A stretch of 64,000 nt of DNA, taken from positions 1 to 64,000 of the IMG/VR virus record IMGVR_UViG_3300008114_000003. One strand, given 5' to 3'. How positions within the stretch are numbered: the stretch's first letter is position 1; every line of letters starts with the position of its first letter. Both the position numbers and the translations under genes were made by a program. Shown here piece by piece: positions 52,989 through 61,035 of the stretch. The DNA is from a virus. The notes under the pieces are model-generated. The model worked only from the letters and a program-made list of their open reading frames with translations. It did not search any database and was not told the DNA's origin.

Positions 52989-53152
52989 ATCTTTTCTATT
53001 TTATGAAATCTTTTATAAAGTATTTTTAACTTAAAAGTTTCTGAATAATATTCATCATCTATATTTAGAAACTTATTAGGCAAACCATAATTGGAGTTTA
53101 TAATAATTTTTCTGAATTGTAAACTAACTTCTATAATTTGACTCTTATTCAT
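52958..53152 (-). CDS. Small hypothetical protein, 64 aa
   Basis: Starts at the ATG at 53152 (MNKSQIIEVSLQFRKIIINS); a GTG 12 bases upstream is less likely. Basic helical protein ending KIWKSGKTHNQ. First gene of the eight-gene overlapping chain that runs to 49867. Function unknown. Confidence 0.55.
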   Translation of the reverse strand: MNKSQIIEVSLQFRKIIINSNYGLPNKFLNIDDEYYSETFKLKILYKRFHKIEKIWKSGKTHNQ

Positions 53153-53196
53153 GATGATCAACACTAATTTTATAAAAATAAAAAAGTAATATTAAA

Positions 53197-54075
53197 TTAC
53201 AAATTTTTTATATAAAGATATTTTTCATATTTTCTTTTCAATCCTATAAAATCATCACCATATAAATAATCTCCAAATTTTAAAACATCTTTTTTATTGG
53301 ATATTAAAACCAAAGAGTGTGTGTGAATATTACCACTTTTATTTATAGTCTCTCTCTTTTTAATTTTATATTCTATACCTAAATAATCAAAAATATCAGA
53401 GATGTGTCTCCAATCCTGATTAATGGTGGATGATATTGAATATTGTGTATTATAATGTTTCGAATTATAATAAAAACAACCATCAGCATCCGACAATCCC
53501 ATATAAAAATACCTTTTCATATCAAAACTTAAATTATCTAAAATTATAGGATAATTATAAGATTTCTTATGATAGTCTAAAGATACTAAATATTCAATTA
53601 ATATTCTATTATATATAGAAAAACAAATTTGCTCTTTTCTATTATTTCTTTTTCTATATGAAATATTCCAATTTATAACCGACATCATCTTTTCATAAAT
53701 ATCCAAACCATCATCTTTAATAATTTCTAACGATACCGAATTTGATTTACCAAGACCACCATTATGAATATAACCATCACCCCATATATAACCTAAAATA
53801 TATAAAAATGTAGGATTAGTATAAATGTCATCAATTGACACGTTTAATACCTTATTTAGGTTTTTTTGTGAGTCATTTCTTTTCTCCCAACTACATTTTA
53901 CAGTTGATGATCTAAGAGACTTAATCGTTTCAATGTCAACTTTCAATCCAAGTTTTGAGGCCTTTTTTTGAACACTTCTTTGTGTTCTATTAAGAAAATT
54001 AGAACAAAAGCTAATTCCCTCTTTAGCATAATTAGATAACAAAAAATCCAATTCATCATTATTCCACTTTCTCAT
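53197..54075 (-). CDS. LAGLIDADG homing endonuclease
   Basis: 292 residues. Two LAGLIDADG motifs: YILGYIWGDGYIHNG near 90 and YFYMGLSDADGCFYY near 190. N-terminal 50 residues (NDELDFLLSNYAKEGISFCS, NRTQRSVQKKASKLGL) form a Myb/SANT- or HTH-type DNA-binding unit. Free-standing gene with a TTTAATATATAA element 18 bases upstream, between the small-gene chain and the phosphoesterase. Confidence 0.87.
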   Translation of the reverse strand: MRKWNNDELDFLLSNYAKEGISFCSNFLNRTQRSVQKKASKLGLKVDIETIKSLRSSTVKCSWEKRNDSQKNLNKVLNVSIDDIYTNPTFLYILGYIWGDGYIHNGGLGKSNSVSLEIIKDDGLDIYEKMMSVINWNISYRKRNNRKEQICFSIYNRILIEYLVSLDYHKKSYNYPIILDNLSFDMKRYFYMGLSDADGCFYYNSKHYNTQYSISSTINQDWRHISDIFDYLGIEYKIKKRETINKSGNIHTHSLVLISNKKDVLKFGDYLYGDDFIGLKRKYEKYLYIKNL

Positions 54076-54093
54076 AAGAGTTTATTCTTTTAA

Positions 54094-54105
54094 TTATATA
54101 TTAAA
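54094..54105 (-). promoter_or_regulatory. TTTAATATATAA element, long spacing
   Basis: Minus strand, 18 bases before the LAGLIDADG gene. Confidence 0.5.
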
Positions 54106-54138
54106 AGTGAATAACTCCCTAATGATGTGCTATCTGAA

Positions 54139-54726
54139 TTATTTTTTTCTACTATTAAAATCAATAACCTCTTCTATACTAAAAGGTCTATATTCACCTA
54201 ATACTATTTTAGCGGAATCGACACCAACATCCATTCTTAAAGTGTTTTTATTTAAATGATCAAAATATGAGTGTTCATGACCATGTAGCATAATAACCCC
54301 CTTATGACTCCCATCCCAAGATAAATGTGGATAATGACTCATGAAAAATTTATGTTTTCCATGTGAAACTTGTAAAACATCTTGAACTGATGAAAAAAGT
54401 TCAATTGGGTTAAAAGAAGAATCGTGGAATTTTACTTCTTTATCAACTATATGCTGGTCGTGGTTTCCTAAAATAAGATGAATTTTTTTACAAACAATTG
54501 AATCTCTAAATAATTTGATGTTGTGAATTCCACCAAAGCTCCAATCACCTAAGTGATATAGTATATCATTTTCTTTGACATACTTATTGATACCATCAAT
54601 AAGAGCCATGTTCATCTCATGAACTGAATTAAAATTTCTATATCCAGAATTCCATCTAGATATTTTGGGACCAGCTATATTTGTATGCCCGAAATGCGTA
54701 TCTGAAGTAAACCATATATTACTCAT
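54139..54726 (-). CDS. Calcineurin-like metallophosphoesterase
   Basis: 195 residues. All metal-binding motifs are present: FTSDTHFGHTN (7-17), YHLGDWSFGG (near 56), LILGNHDQH (near 86), SHYPHLSWDG (near 127) and LHGHEHSYFD (near 147). Cytoplasmic phosphodiesterase or phosphatase of the small YfcE/MJ0936-like type; a nucleic-acid or nucleotide substrate is possible. Overlaps the next minus-strand gene by 4 bases. Confidence 0.9.
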   Translation of the reverse strand: MSNIWFTSDTHFGHTNIAGPKISRWNSGYRNFNSVHEMNMALIDGINKYVKENDILYHLGDWSFGGIHNIKLFRDSIVCKKIHLILGNHDQHIVDKEVKFHDSSFNPIELFSSVQDVLQVSHGKHKFFMSHYPHLSWDGSHKGVIMLHGHEHSYFDHLNKNTLRMDVGVDSAKIVLGEYRPFSIEEVIDFNSRKK

Positions 54727-54992
54727 TTTCTTAATTTTTTTAATTTCTTTCTCACTAAATCTTCCACAACTTCAGTTCCGTATATTTCACTTATACATCT
54801 ACCTTCTGAATTATAGAACTGATAACATTCTAACTCACCATTAGAATCACAGAATATCTCACCATTTATCCTTTCACCATTAATTGAAAGTAAGACATAA
54901 TAACAAGTCTCATCACTAGATTCATCTATTCTCTTGACACGGAATTTAGCTGATGTTATCTCTTTATATCTACCAAAATCTAATATTCTCAT
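54723..54992 (-). CDS. Hypothetical protein, 89 aa
   Basis: Start chosen at 54992 (MRILDFGRYKEITSAKFRVK); the upstream GTG at 55007 overlaps the -7 element of its promoter. A beta-rich core (CYYVLLSINGERINGEIF) and a C-terminal helix ending LVRKKLKKLRK, reminiscent of the shared C-terminal motif. Coupled with the phosphoesterase by a 4-base overlap. Function unknown. Confidence 0.65.
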   Translation of the reverse strand: MRILDFGRYKEITSAKFRVKRIDESSDETCYYVLLSINGERINGEIFCDSNGELECYQFYNSEGRCISEIYGTEVVEDLVRKKLKKLRK

Positions 54993-55006
54993 AATAATAT
55001 TTTTCA

Positions 55007-55014
55007 CAAATATA
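55007..55014 (-). promoter_or_regulatory. Bacteroidota-type -7 element TATATTTG
   Basis: CAAATATA on the plus strand, 14 bases before the ATG at 54992. Drives the 89-residue gene and the phosphoesterase. Confidence 0.6.
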
Positions 55015-55031
55015 CAAAATAAGTTTTACTT

Positions 55032-55043
55032 TTTAATATATAA
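55032..55043 (+). promoter_or_regulatory. TTTAATATATAA element, long spacing
   Basis: Plus strand, 22 bases before the tagged gene at 55066. It lies back to back with the host-type promoter of the divergent gene, so the two regulatory classes can be compared directly here. Confidence 0.55.
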
Positions 55044-55065
55044 AGAGTAAAAATATTATTATATT

Positions 55066-56709
55066 ATGAAGTATATAAAACTTTTCGAAGCATTTGAATC
55101 TAATGTAATTTCTAAAACATTAAATTATATAAAAAACGGGAAACCCAATTTCTTAGGTATGATTGATCATATATCAAGAGAATATGATATACCACAATCT
55201 AAAATAACTGATGAGGTTTTTGAATACCTACCTTATAAATCAGCTTTAAATTATAGAGTTGAAAAGGGTAAAAAAGGAGACCAGGTAGATTGTAAAGCCA
55301 AATCTATTGAAGTATTTGGTGATAAAGGAGTTGAAGATAGTGAATGTAGAGCTGGTAAATTAGCTAAGAAATGGGGTAAAGGCACTAGAAATGTTGAATG
55401 TCCTGTTTGTAAAGGAACTGGTAAAGTTGGAACACCAGATGGGAAAGATAAAAAACTTCCACAAAATGTTTTTAAATTTTGGTTAGATGAAGGGGGTAAT
55501 TTAATAACTATTTCCAAATCTAAGATAGATTCACCAAAAGAAGAAAGTGAAGAACAAAGATTGAGTTATCTATCATATCATGGTGATATTAGAGAGTTGG
55601 AAGAAAAAGGAATGAGAAACCTATTCAATCAAAGATTAAAAGATGGAGTTTATCCTGGTAAGATATACTTCAGTAGAAATGATTATCAAAGAGGAAGATT
55701 TGATAATGGATATTTATTTGTGCGAGGTGGTGGTAGATACTTTATACACAATAACGATGGTAAGAGTGGATCTTCACCTGATGGTAATTGGAGAGATTAT
55801 GGAAATTATTCTTGGTCAATTGGTGGTGATTCATATGTAACTATATTTGATTATTCAGGAGGAAAGACTATTTCTAGTGAAACCGAGTTTTATAAAAATG
55901 TTGGTGATAGAGCCTTCAGAACAAGAAATTTAACTAAAGAAAGTTTAACGGATGCTAAATTTGCTATTGTATTAGACGTTGATAAATTAAAAGGACTTGA
56001 CTTACCGAAAAAATCAGAGATTATTTCTGGTAGAAAAACTCAAAAATCAGGAGCTTTATCATTTATAAAACCAGAAGAGATCAAAAAACAAAACATTGAT
56101 AGATACATTTCTAAATTAAGCGAAATCTCATCTGATAAATTAGATGTATCCAACTTCGATACTTATTTCTTCAGAATATTAGGATTTAAAAATGTTCTTT
56201 TCAAGATGCTTGAACAAGGTGAACTATCAGATATATTAGACAACATCTTAAATAAATATGTTAAATTGATAAAAGCAATTGAAAAGGCTAAGAAAAAGAG
56301 AGGTGGTTATGTAGAACCTGAAGCTGAAATAAAAAATCTAGCTGATTCACTAAAATCATATTTTAGAAGAGAAATAACTAATAACTCAAACAACTTAAAA
56401 ACTATTGAAACTGTTAAGGCAGAAGCCGATGATAAACACAAAGTTTTAATAAGTCACATGGAAGAAATCAGTAATGTTATTTATAATAAATTGAAATCTT
56501 TTGGTAAACTAGAAACTATCGATGATGCTGAAATATTAGTCGCTAAAATAAAAACTATTGAGGATCTAATTAGAAATAAAAGATATGAATGGTCCAATTT
56601 TAGATTAGGTAGTATCCGTCATATAAATTATGTTGGTTTAACAACAAAAACACCGGAAGAAATTAGTAGAATCTGTAATAGAATGAAAAATGTAATAGAA
56701 AAAGTATGA
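55066..56709 (+). CDS. Tagged paralogue family member 2, 547 aa, with zinc-finger-like module
   Basis: Begins MKYIKLFEAFESNVISKTLN (candidate cleavage after LFE). A four-cysteine module lies at about 67-120: CKAKSIEVFGDKGVEDSEC, then VECPVCKGTGKVG, whose CxxCxGTGK matches a DnaJ-type zinc motif. The central domain core RYFIHNNDGKSGSSPDGNW then YGNYSWSIGG is shared with its paralogues, as is DAKFAIVLDVDKL...SGALSFIKPEEIKKQNIDRY. The second half is helical. Function unknown. Four-base overlap with the following paralogue, so the pair is a tandem duplication. Confidence 0.82.
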   Translation: MKYIKLFEAFESNVISKTLNYIKNGKPNFLGMIDHISREYDIPQSKITDEVFEYLPYKSALNYRVEKGKKGDQVDCKAKSIEVFGDKGVEDSECRAGKLAKKWGKGTRNVECPVCKGTGKVGTPDGKDKKLPQNVFKFWLDEGGNLITISKSKIDSPKEESEEQRLSYLSYHGDIRELEEKGMRNLFNQRLKDGVYPGKIYFSRNDYQRGRFDNGYLFVRGGGRYFIHNNDGKSGSSPDGNWRDYGNYSWSIGGDSYVTIFDYSGGKTISSETEFYKNVGDRAFRTRNLTKESLTDAKFAIVLDVDKLKGLDLPKKSEIISGRKTQKSGALSFIKPEEIKKQNIDRYISKLSEISSDKLDVSNFDTYFFRILGFKNVLFKMLEQGELSDILDNILNKYVKLIKAIEKAKKKRGGYVEPEAEIKNLADSLKSYFRREITNNSNNLKTIETVKAEADDKHKVLISHMEEISNVIYNKLKSFGKLETIDDAEILVAKIKTIEDLIRNKRYEWSNFRLGSIRHINYVGLTTKTPEEISRICNRMKNVIEKV

Positions 56710-58466
56710 AGTTTATAAAATTATTTGAGGCTTTTGAATCCAATATACTACCAAAGACTTTAAATTTTTTATCTGAAGATAGTAAAAAAACTTTCTTAAA
56801 AAAAGTAAAAAGTTATTGTGATAATATAGATTTCCCTTATTCAAAAATAAGTGATGACTTCTTTCAATACCTACCATTTAAAAAGGCAGTTAAAGAAGTT
56901 ATTAGTTCTAAAGAAGAAACTAAAAAGTGTGATGCTACTTCAACTGAATTATTTAATGATAAAGGAATTGAAGGTGTGACTTGTAAAGGTGGTAAAATTA
57001 ATAGAAAATGGGGAAGTGGAACCAGAAAAGTTGATTGTACTAAATGTAAAGGAACTGGAATGATGACTGTTTCTTCTGGAGAAGGAATTCCACAAAATTA
57101 TGAATTGATTAAATTCTGGATCACTAAAGATGGTGATCTAAAAGAAATAACAATCACTGATGGTAGACCCACAAAATTAAAAGGTGCTCAATTTGGAAAC
57201 TTAGATAAAGAGGGATATGTTAGTATTAAAAACTTATCCAGTGTAAATTTTAAAATACCAAATGGAACACCAATTGTTTTCAAAGAGGGTCGTGTAACAA
57301 CAACTGGTGTTATAGTGTTCGATGAGTATGAAAATGCTTATTTTGCTATACACAATAATCGTGCAAAAGACGGATCCTCACCATCAAGAGAATTAAGAAA
57401 TCAATATTCACATATTGGTAGATACTATTGGCAATTAACTGCTGGAAGTGGAACGAGATATGATCTTTTTGATGAGCTAAAGGTAAAACTAAATGATGAT
57501 AAAAAAGATAGTGATGAAATTGACTACTTCTTATACAACAAAGATATAAAAACAGGTAATGCTCTCTCTGAAAAATCAGAAGCTGACTTCGCAATTGTTT
57601 TCGATACTGGTAAATTAAAAAACTCTGAATTCTATAAAAGAAGTGATATTAAAAGTGATAGAAGCAAGGCTAGAATGGGAGCTCAAAGATTAAAAGATCC
57701 AGAAGAGATTAAAAAGAGTAATTTAGAAAATAGATTGATGAAGATTGCTCAGAAAGAATTTAATATCGAAAGTTTTAATTCTTTATTCAGTAGATTGTTA
57801 TTCGATAAGTATATCTTATTCTTCGAGTTGAAAGATACTATTCAGAAAATACAAAAACTTGTAAATATTTGGGATAACAAAGACAAAAAGGATCCGGGAA
57901 TTAAATACTTTGATAGGTTACAAGCACTATATAATACATCATCTACAACAGAAAGAAATAGAATAATTGATGCTTTTGAAAAGAATAGAAGTAAGTATGG
58001 GTTAATTAGTGGACACGCTGATGATAGAGAATTACTAGCTAAAATGACACTATCTGATGTTAATTATTTTTCAAATGTTGGGTCTTTATCAAAAAAAACA
58101 CAAGTAGATGACATTCACAACATCTTAAAATACTCAAACAGTCTTAAAACAGATGCTCTTGGAAGAATAGCAAAGTTACAACCAAATAATAAAAAATTAG
58201 CAACTAAACTAATTGAAGTTGGTGAAATAGTCCTTTCTAAAGTTAAAAAAGATATCAATGATGAAACTGATATGGAGATAGCTCTAAACAGATTAAACTC
58301 TATTAATGAATTAATAAATAAACCAAGATATAGTTTCAATGACAGAAAAGATAGAATAATTTATTATGCTAAAGGACTTTCATCTGATGATATTGATAAT
58401 GATACATTAGAAGCTTATATAAAAACTCTTAATGAAATAGAAGAAGTTATAAAAAGAATACCTTAA
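56706..58466 (+). CDS. Tagged paralogue family member 3, 586 aa, with zinc-finger-like module
   Basis: Begins MKFIKLFEAFESNILPKTLN. The cysteine module recurs at about 77-120: CDATSTELFNDKGIEGVTC and VDCTKCKGTGMM. Central core AYFAIHNNRAKDGSSPSREL then IGRYYWQLTAG, and EADFAIVFDTGKL...MGAQRLKDPEEIKKSNLENR are shared with the other paralogues. It ends in a helical region. Directly downstream of paralogue 2 in an ATGA overlap and closed by a terminator. Confidence 0.82.
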   Translation: MKFIKLFEAFESNILPKTLNFLSEDSKKTFLKKVKSYCDNIDFPYSKISDDFFQYLPFKKAVKEVISSKEETKKCDATSTELFNDKGIEGVTCKGGKINRKWGSGTRKVDCTKCKGTGMMTVSSGEGIPQNYELIKFWITKDGDLKEITITDGRPTKLKGAQFGNLDKEGYVSIKNLSSVNFKIPNGTPIVFKEGRVTTTGVIVFDEYENAYFAIHNNRAKDGSSPSRELRNQYSHIGRYYWQLTAGSGTRYDLFDELKVKLNDDKKDSDEIDYFLYNKDIKTGNALSEKSEADFAIVFDTGKLKNSEFYKRSDIKSDRSKARMGAQRLKDPEEIKKSNLENRLMKIAQKEFNIESFNSLFSRLLFDKYILFFELKDTIQKIQKLVNIWDNKDKKDPGIKYFDRLQALYNTSSTTERNRIIDAFEKNRSKYGLISGHADDRELLAKMTLSDVNYFSNVGSLSKKTQVDDIHNILKYSNSLKTDALGRIAKLQPNNKKLATKLIEVGEIVLSKVKKDINDETDMEIALNRLNSINELINKPRYSFNDRKDRIIYYAKGLSSDDIDNDTLEAYIKTLNEIEEVIKRIP

Positions 58467-58498
58467 AAAGTGAGTAGTTAAACTACTCACTTTTTTTA
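58465..58498. terminator. Bidirectional terminator
   Basis: AAAAGTGAGTAGTT, AA loop, AACTACTCACTTTTT. It separates the paralogue pair (+) from the alpha/beta hydrolase unit (-). Confidence 0.85.
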
Positions 58499-59002
58499 TT
58501 TGAAAAAATTGCTCATTTTAACAATTCTAACAAACTGTTCATCATTGAAAACATGGTACATATCTTCTAAAACCTCAATACGAGCTTTAATACCATTCCT
58601 TTCTAAATATTCAGTTGTGTAATGGTTTGGTATTTGAAAATCTCTAGCACCTAAGAAAACCTCCAAGTTTATATCATTTTTTTCAAGCGGATAGTTAAAA
58701 TCTTTTATCTCTAATTGAGATCTATCTCTATCTATACCAGGGTTGATTAAGATACAATTTTTTCTTAATTTGTTAGCAATTAAGTTAGCAGTATAGCCAC
58801 CAAGACTTAAACCAATTATAACATCACAATCTTTTGACAATTCAATAGACTCTTCTGTTATTGATTTACATTCATCAAGATCCCATTCATAATCATAATC
58901 AATGTATTGTTGGATGGTTTCGTAACCAAGATACTTAAATAACTCGGTTATAAATGGAATAGGTTCACCACCATACCCATGGAAAAATATTAGTTTCTTC
59001 AT
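58496..59002 (-). CDS. Alpha/beta-hydrolase esterase, YqiA/UPF0227-like
   Basis: 168 residues. KLIFFHGYGGEP (oxyanion strand), nucleophile elbow IIGLSLGGYTANL with Ser near 84, acid in LGARDFQIPNHY near 134, and His in VLEDMYHVFNDE near 155. A compact cytoplasmic carboxylesterase or thioesterase. Its ATG overlaps the stop of the upstream HD hydrolase by 1 base. Confidence 0.82.
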   Translation of the reverse strand: MKKLIFFHGYGGEPIPFITELFKYLGYETIQQYIDYDYEWDLDECKSITEESIELSKDCDVIIGLSLGGYTANLIANKLRKNCILINPGIDRDRSQLEIKDFNYPLEKNDINLEVFLGARDFQIPNHYTTEYLERNGIKARIEVLEDMYHVFNDEQFVRIVKMSNFFK

Positions 59003-59451
59003 TAAACTAGTTTTATTAATTTATTATAAATTGTGTGGTATTTCTTTAATCGTTTTAATTCGTAATCTCCTAATTCAGGTAATCGTGTTACATCCATATT
59101 ATCTTTTAAGTCGGATAATTTAACATGAATTGCTAACTTATTTGAGATTAAATTATTTATATAAGTTTCATAATTTTGACCTTCAACTTTTGTTAAAGCA
59201 ATAACAGCATCAACAACTTCATCTGGAAATTCTTTTCGTAAGTCTTCTTCAGTCCAATCGGTATCTTCAACTAAATCATGTAAAAGTGCGATTGTAGTTA
59301 ATAACTCTCTTATATTAGAATTACCTAATACATTAGAAGCCACACGTGTTAAATGTCCTATATAAGGTTTTCCAGCTTTATCGGTTTTACCATCAAATTC
59401 TTTTGAAACTATATCAAAAGCTTTCATTGTCATTTCAGTTTGTAAGAACAT
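59002..59451 (-). CDS. SpoT/MESH1-like HD hydrolase
   Basis: 149 residues. YIGHLTRVASNVLG, IALLHDLVEDTDWTEEDLRK and VKLSDLKDNMD are the His, HD-ED and N-D motifs of the ppGpp-hydrolase domain of RelA/SpoT and of small alarmone hydrolases. No synthetase domain. It probably removes the 3'-diphosphate of (p)ppGpp or a related nucleotide, which would keep the host out of stringent response. The upstream -7 element TATTTTTG has TTTG 20 bases further upstream. Confidence 0.82.
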   Translation of the reverse strand: MFLQTEMTMKAFDIVSKEFDGKTDKAGKPYIGHLTRVASNVLGNSNIRELLTTIALLHDLVEDTDWTEEDLRKEFPDEVVDAVIALTKVEGQNYETYINNLISNKLAIHVKLSDLKDNMDVTRLPELGDYELKRLKKYHTIYNKLIKLV

Positions 59452-59466
59452 AATCAGTCTTTTTCA

Positions 59467-59474
59467 CAAAAATA
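59467..59474 (-). promoter_or_regulatory. Bacteroidota-type promoter (TATTTTTG, -33 TTTG at 59495-59498)
   Basis: CAAAAATA at 59467-59474 with CAAA at 59495-59498, a 20-base spacer. Drives the HD hydrolase and esterase. Confidence 0.6.
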
Positions 59475-59483
59475 AAAAAATTA

Positions 59484-59495
59484 TTTAATATATAC
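59484..59495 (+). promoter_or_regulatory. TTTAATATATAC element, short spacing
   Basis: Plus strand, 4 bases before the tagged gene at 59500. It overlaps the divergent host-type promoter. Confidence 0.5.
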
Positions 59496-59499
59496 AAAT

Positions 59500-61035
59500 A
59501 TGAAACACATAAAGTTATTCGAGGCATTTAAATCACAATTATTATCTAAAACATTAAGATATTTATCAAAGGAATCTAAAATACTTTTCTTAAATAAAGT
59601 TAAGAGTATTTGTGATGAAATTGATTTTCCATATTCAGAACTAAAAGATGAATATTTTGAGTATTTAACATTCAATAAAGCTTTTGATAAAGTAGAAGGT
59701 AATGATAAAATCTATAAGTTTTGGTTAGATACCAATGCTAATTTGATAAATATATCTTTAACTGATGGAGTAGCGTTGAAATCCAGAACTGGTTACACAG
59801 AAGACAAAGAATATAGCTATTTTAGTGAATTAAGAGATGATTTTAGGAGTGGATTGATAAACCACTTAGATAAGATATTCATTAATTTTGACGAATTTGA
59901 TGATGATGTTAAAACACGTGCCACACTTTATATTGAACCTAATGGTGATCGAGTAAGGATGTATGCCATTTATAGTGATGAAGATTGTTATTTAGAAGGC
60001 TCAGAACCAGATAATGAAGATTGGACAGATTGGGGTAATAGATCTTGGAGTTTAGTTGATAGTGATTGGACTATATGGTCATTAAAACCCGAAAATAATG
60101 GAGAAGAGTTATGGAATAAAAAAATAGATTCAAATGACGCATTTACTAAAAAGAGTTTAAGTGAATCACAATTTGCTATCGTTTTTAATACTTCTAAATT
60201 AGACACTTCTAAAAATAGAAAGAATATTAAATCAAGTAGAGAAGAAATGAGAAGTGGTGCAACAGCATTACTTTCAAATGAAGAAATTAGAAAGACTAAT
60301 TTTAATAATAGAATATTGAAAATGGCTAATACTGATAATTTCAACTCATTATTTGATAAGGTACTTTTCAATAAATGGATTATGTTTGATATATCAAACT
60401 CAGCTTTAGATTTAGATAAACTAATTAAAATTAAAGAAGATAAAAATATAGAAGAAGAAGAAGAAAGACCTAACTTTTATATGGATAAATTACGTAAATG
60501 GTACTCAACTTTAAATGGTGATTCTAAAACTGAAGTAACTAAATATTTTTCATCACAAACAGATAGAATTTCAAATGAAATAGGAGATCATAAATCTAGT
60601 GATAACGTTAGAGATTTGGCTGCTAAATTAACTTTAATAAATTTTAATCAAATTAGTACAAATTTAGATACTGATTTAAAAGTTAAGTTGATTTTTGAAA
60701 TAATTCAGAGACTACATACTAAAAAATCAAAATTCGATAGTTTAACTAAGGGAATGAATAGTGAATTAGGAAAAGAAGTCCTAAATAAAATATTCCAATT
60801 AGGTGAACTAGTTACAAAGAAGATAAAACCTAATATAATAGAAGATTTAGATGATCTTTTTGTTATAAGAAAAAGAATGAATATGATTTTAGATGTTGTT
60901 AAAGAAGTTGGTTATCTAGATCAAATAAAAACATTAAAAGATATATTAACTGATTCAACACCATCAAATGATGATGAATTAAAATTTTTCAACGAGAATA
61001 TAGATAAAACAATTAGAATTATAAATAAGATTTAA
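59500..61035 (+). CDS. Tagged paralogue family member 4, 511 aa
   Basis: Begins MKHIKLFEAFKSQLLSKTLR. It lacks the cysteine module and is shorter at that point, but has the central core VRMYAIYSDEDCYLEGSEP then WGNRSWSLVDS and the ESQFAIVFNTSKL...RSGATALLSNEEIRKTNFNN block. A helical second half follows. Function unknown; inferred packaged or injected protein. Convergent with the downstream exonuclease (4-base overlap of stops). Confidence 0.82.
   Translation: MKHIKLFEAFKSQLLSKTLRYLSKESKILFLNKVKSICDEIDFPYSELKDEYFEYLTFNKAFDKVEGNDKIYKFWLDTNANLINISLTDGVALKSRTGYTEDKEYSYFSELRDDFRSGLINHLDKIFINFDEFDDDVKTRATLYIEPNGDRVRMYAIYSDEDCYLEGSEPDNEDWTDWGNRSWSLVDSDWTIWSLKPENNGEELWNKKIDSNDAFTKKSLSESQFAIVFNTSKLDTSKNRKNIKSSREEMRSGATALLSNEEIRKTNFNNRILKMANTDNFNSLFDKVLFNKWIMFDISNSALDLDKLIKIKEDKNIEEEEERPNFYMDKLRKWYSTLNGDSKTEVTKYFSSQTDRISNEIGDHKSSDNVRDLAAKLTLINFNQISTNLDTDLKVKLIFEIIQRLHTKKSKFDSLTKGMNSELGKEVLNKIFQLGELVTKKIKPNIIEDLDDLFVIRKRMNMILDVVKEVGYLDQIKTLKDILTDSTPSNDDELKFFNENIDKTIRIINKI

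Noticed and set aside
54993-55007. GTG start for the 89-residue gene
   Set aside because: The GTG overlaps the -7 element; the ATG at 54992 fits the promoter and the protein.
59481-59675. Minus-strand ORF opposite the start of the tagged gene at 59500
   Set aside because: Antisense of a tagged N-terminus, with no upstream signal.
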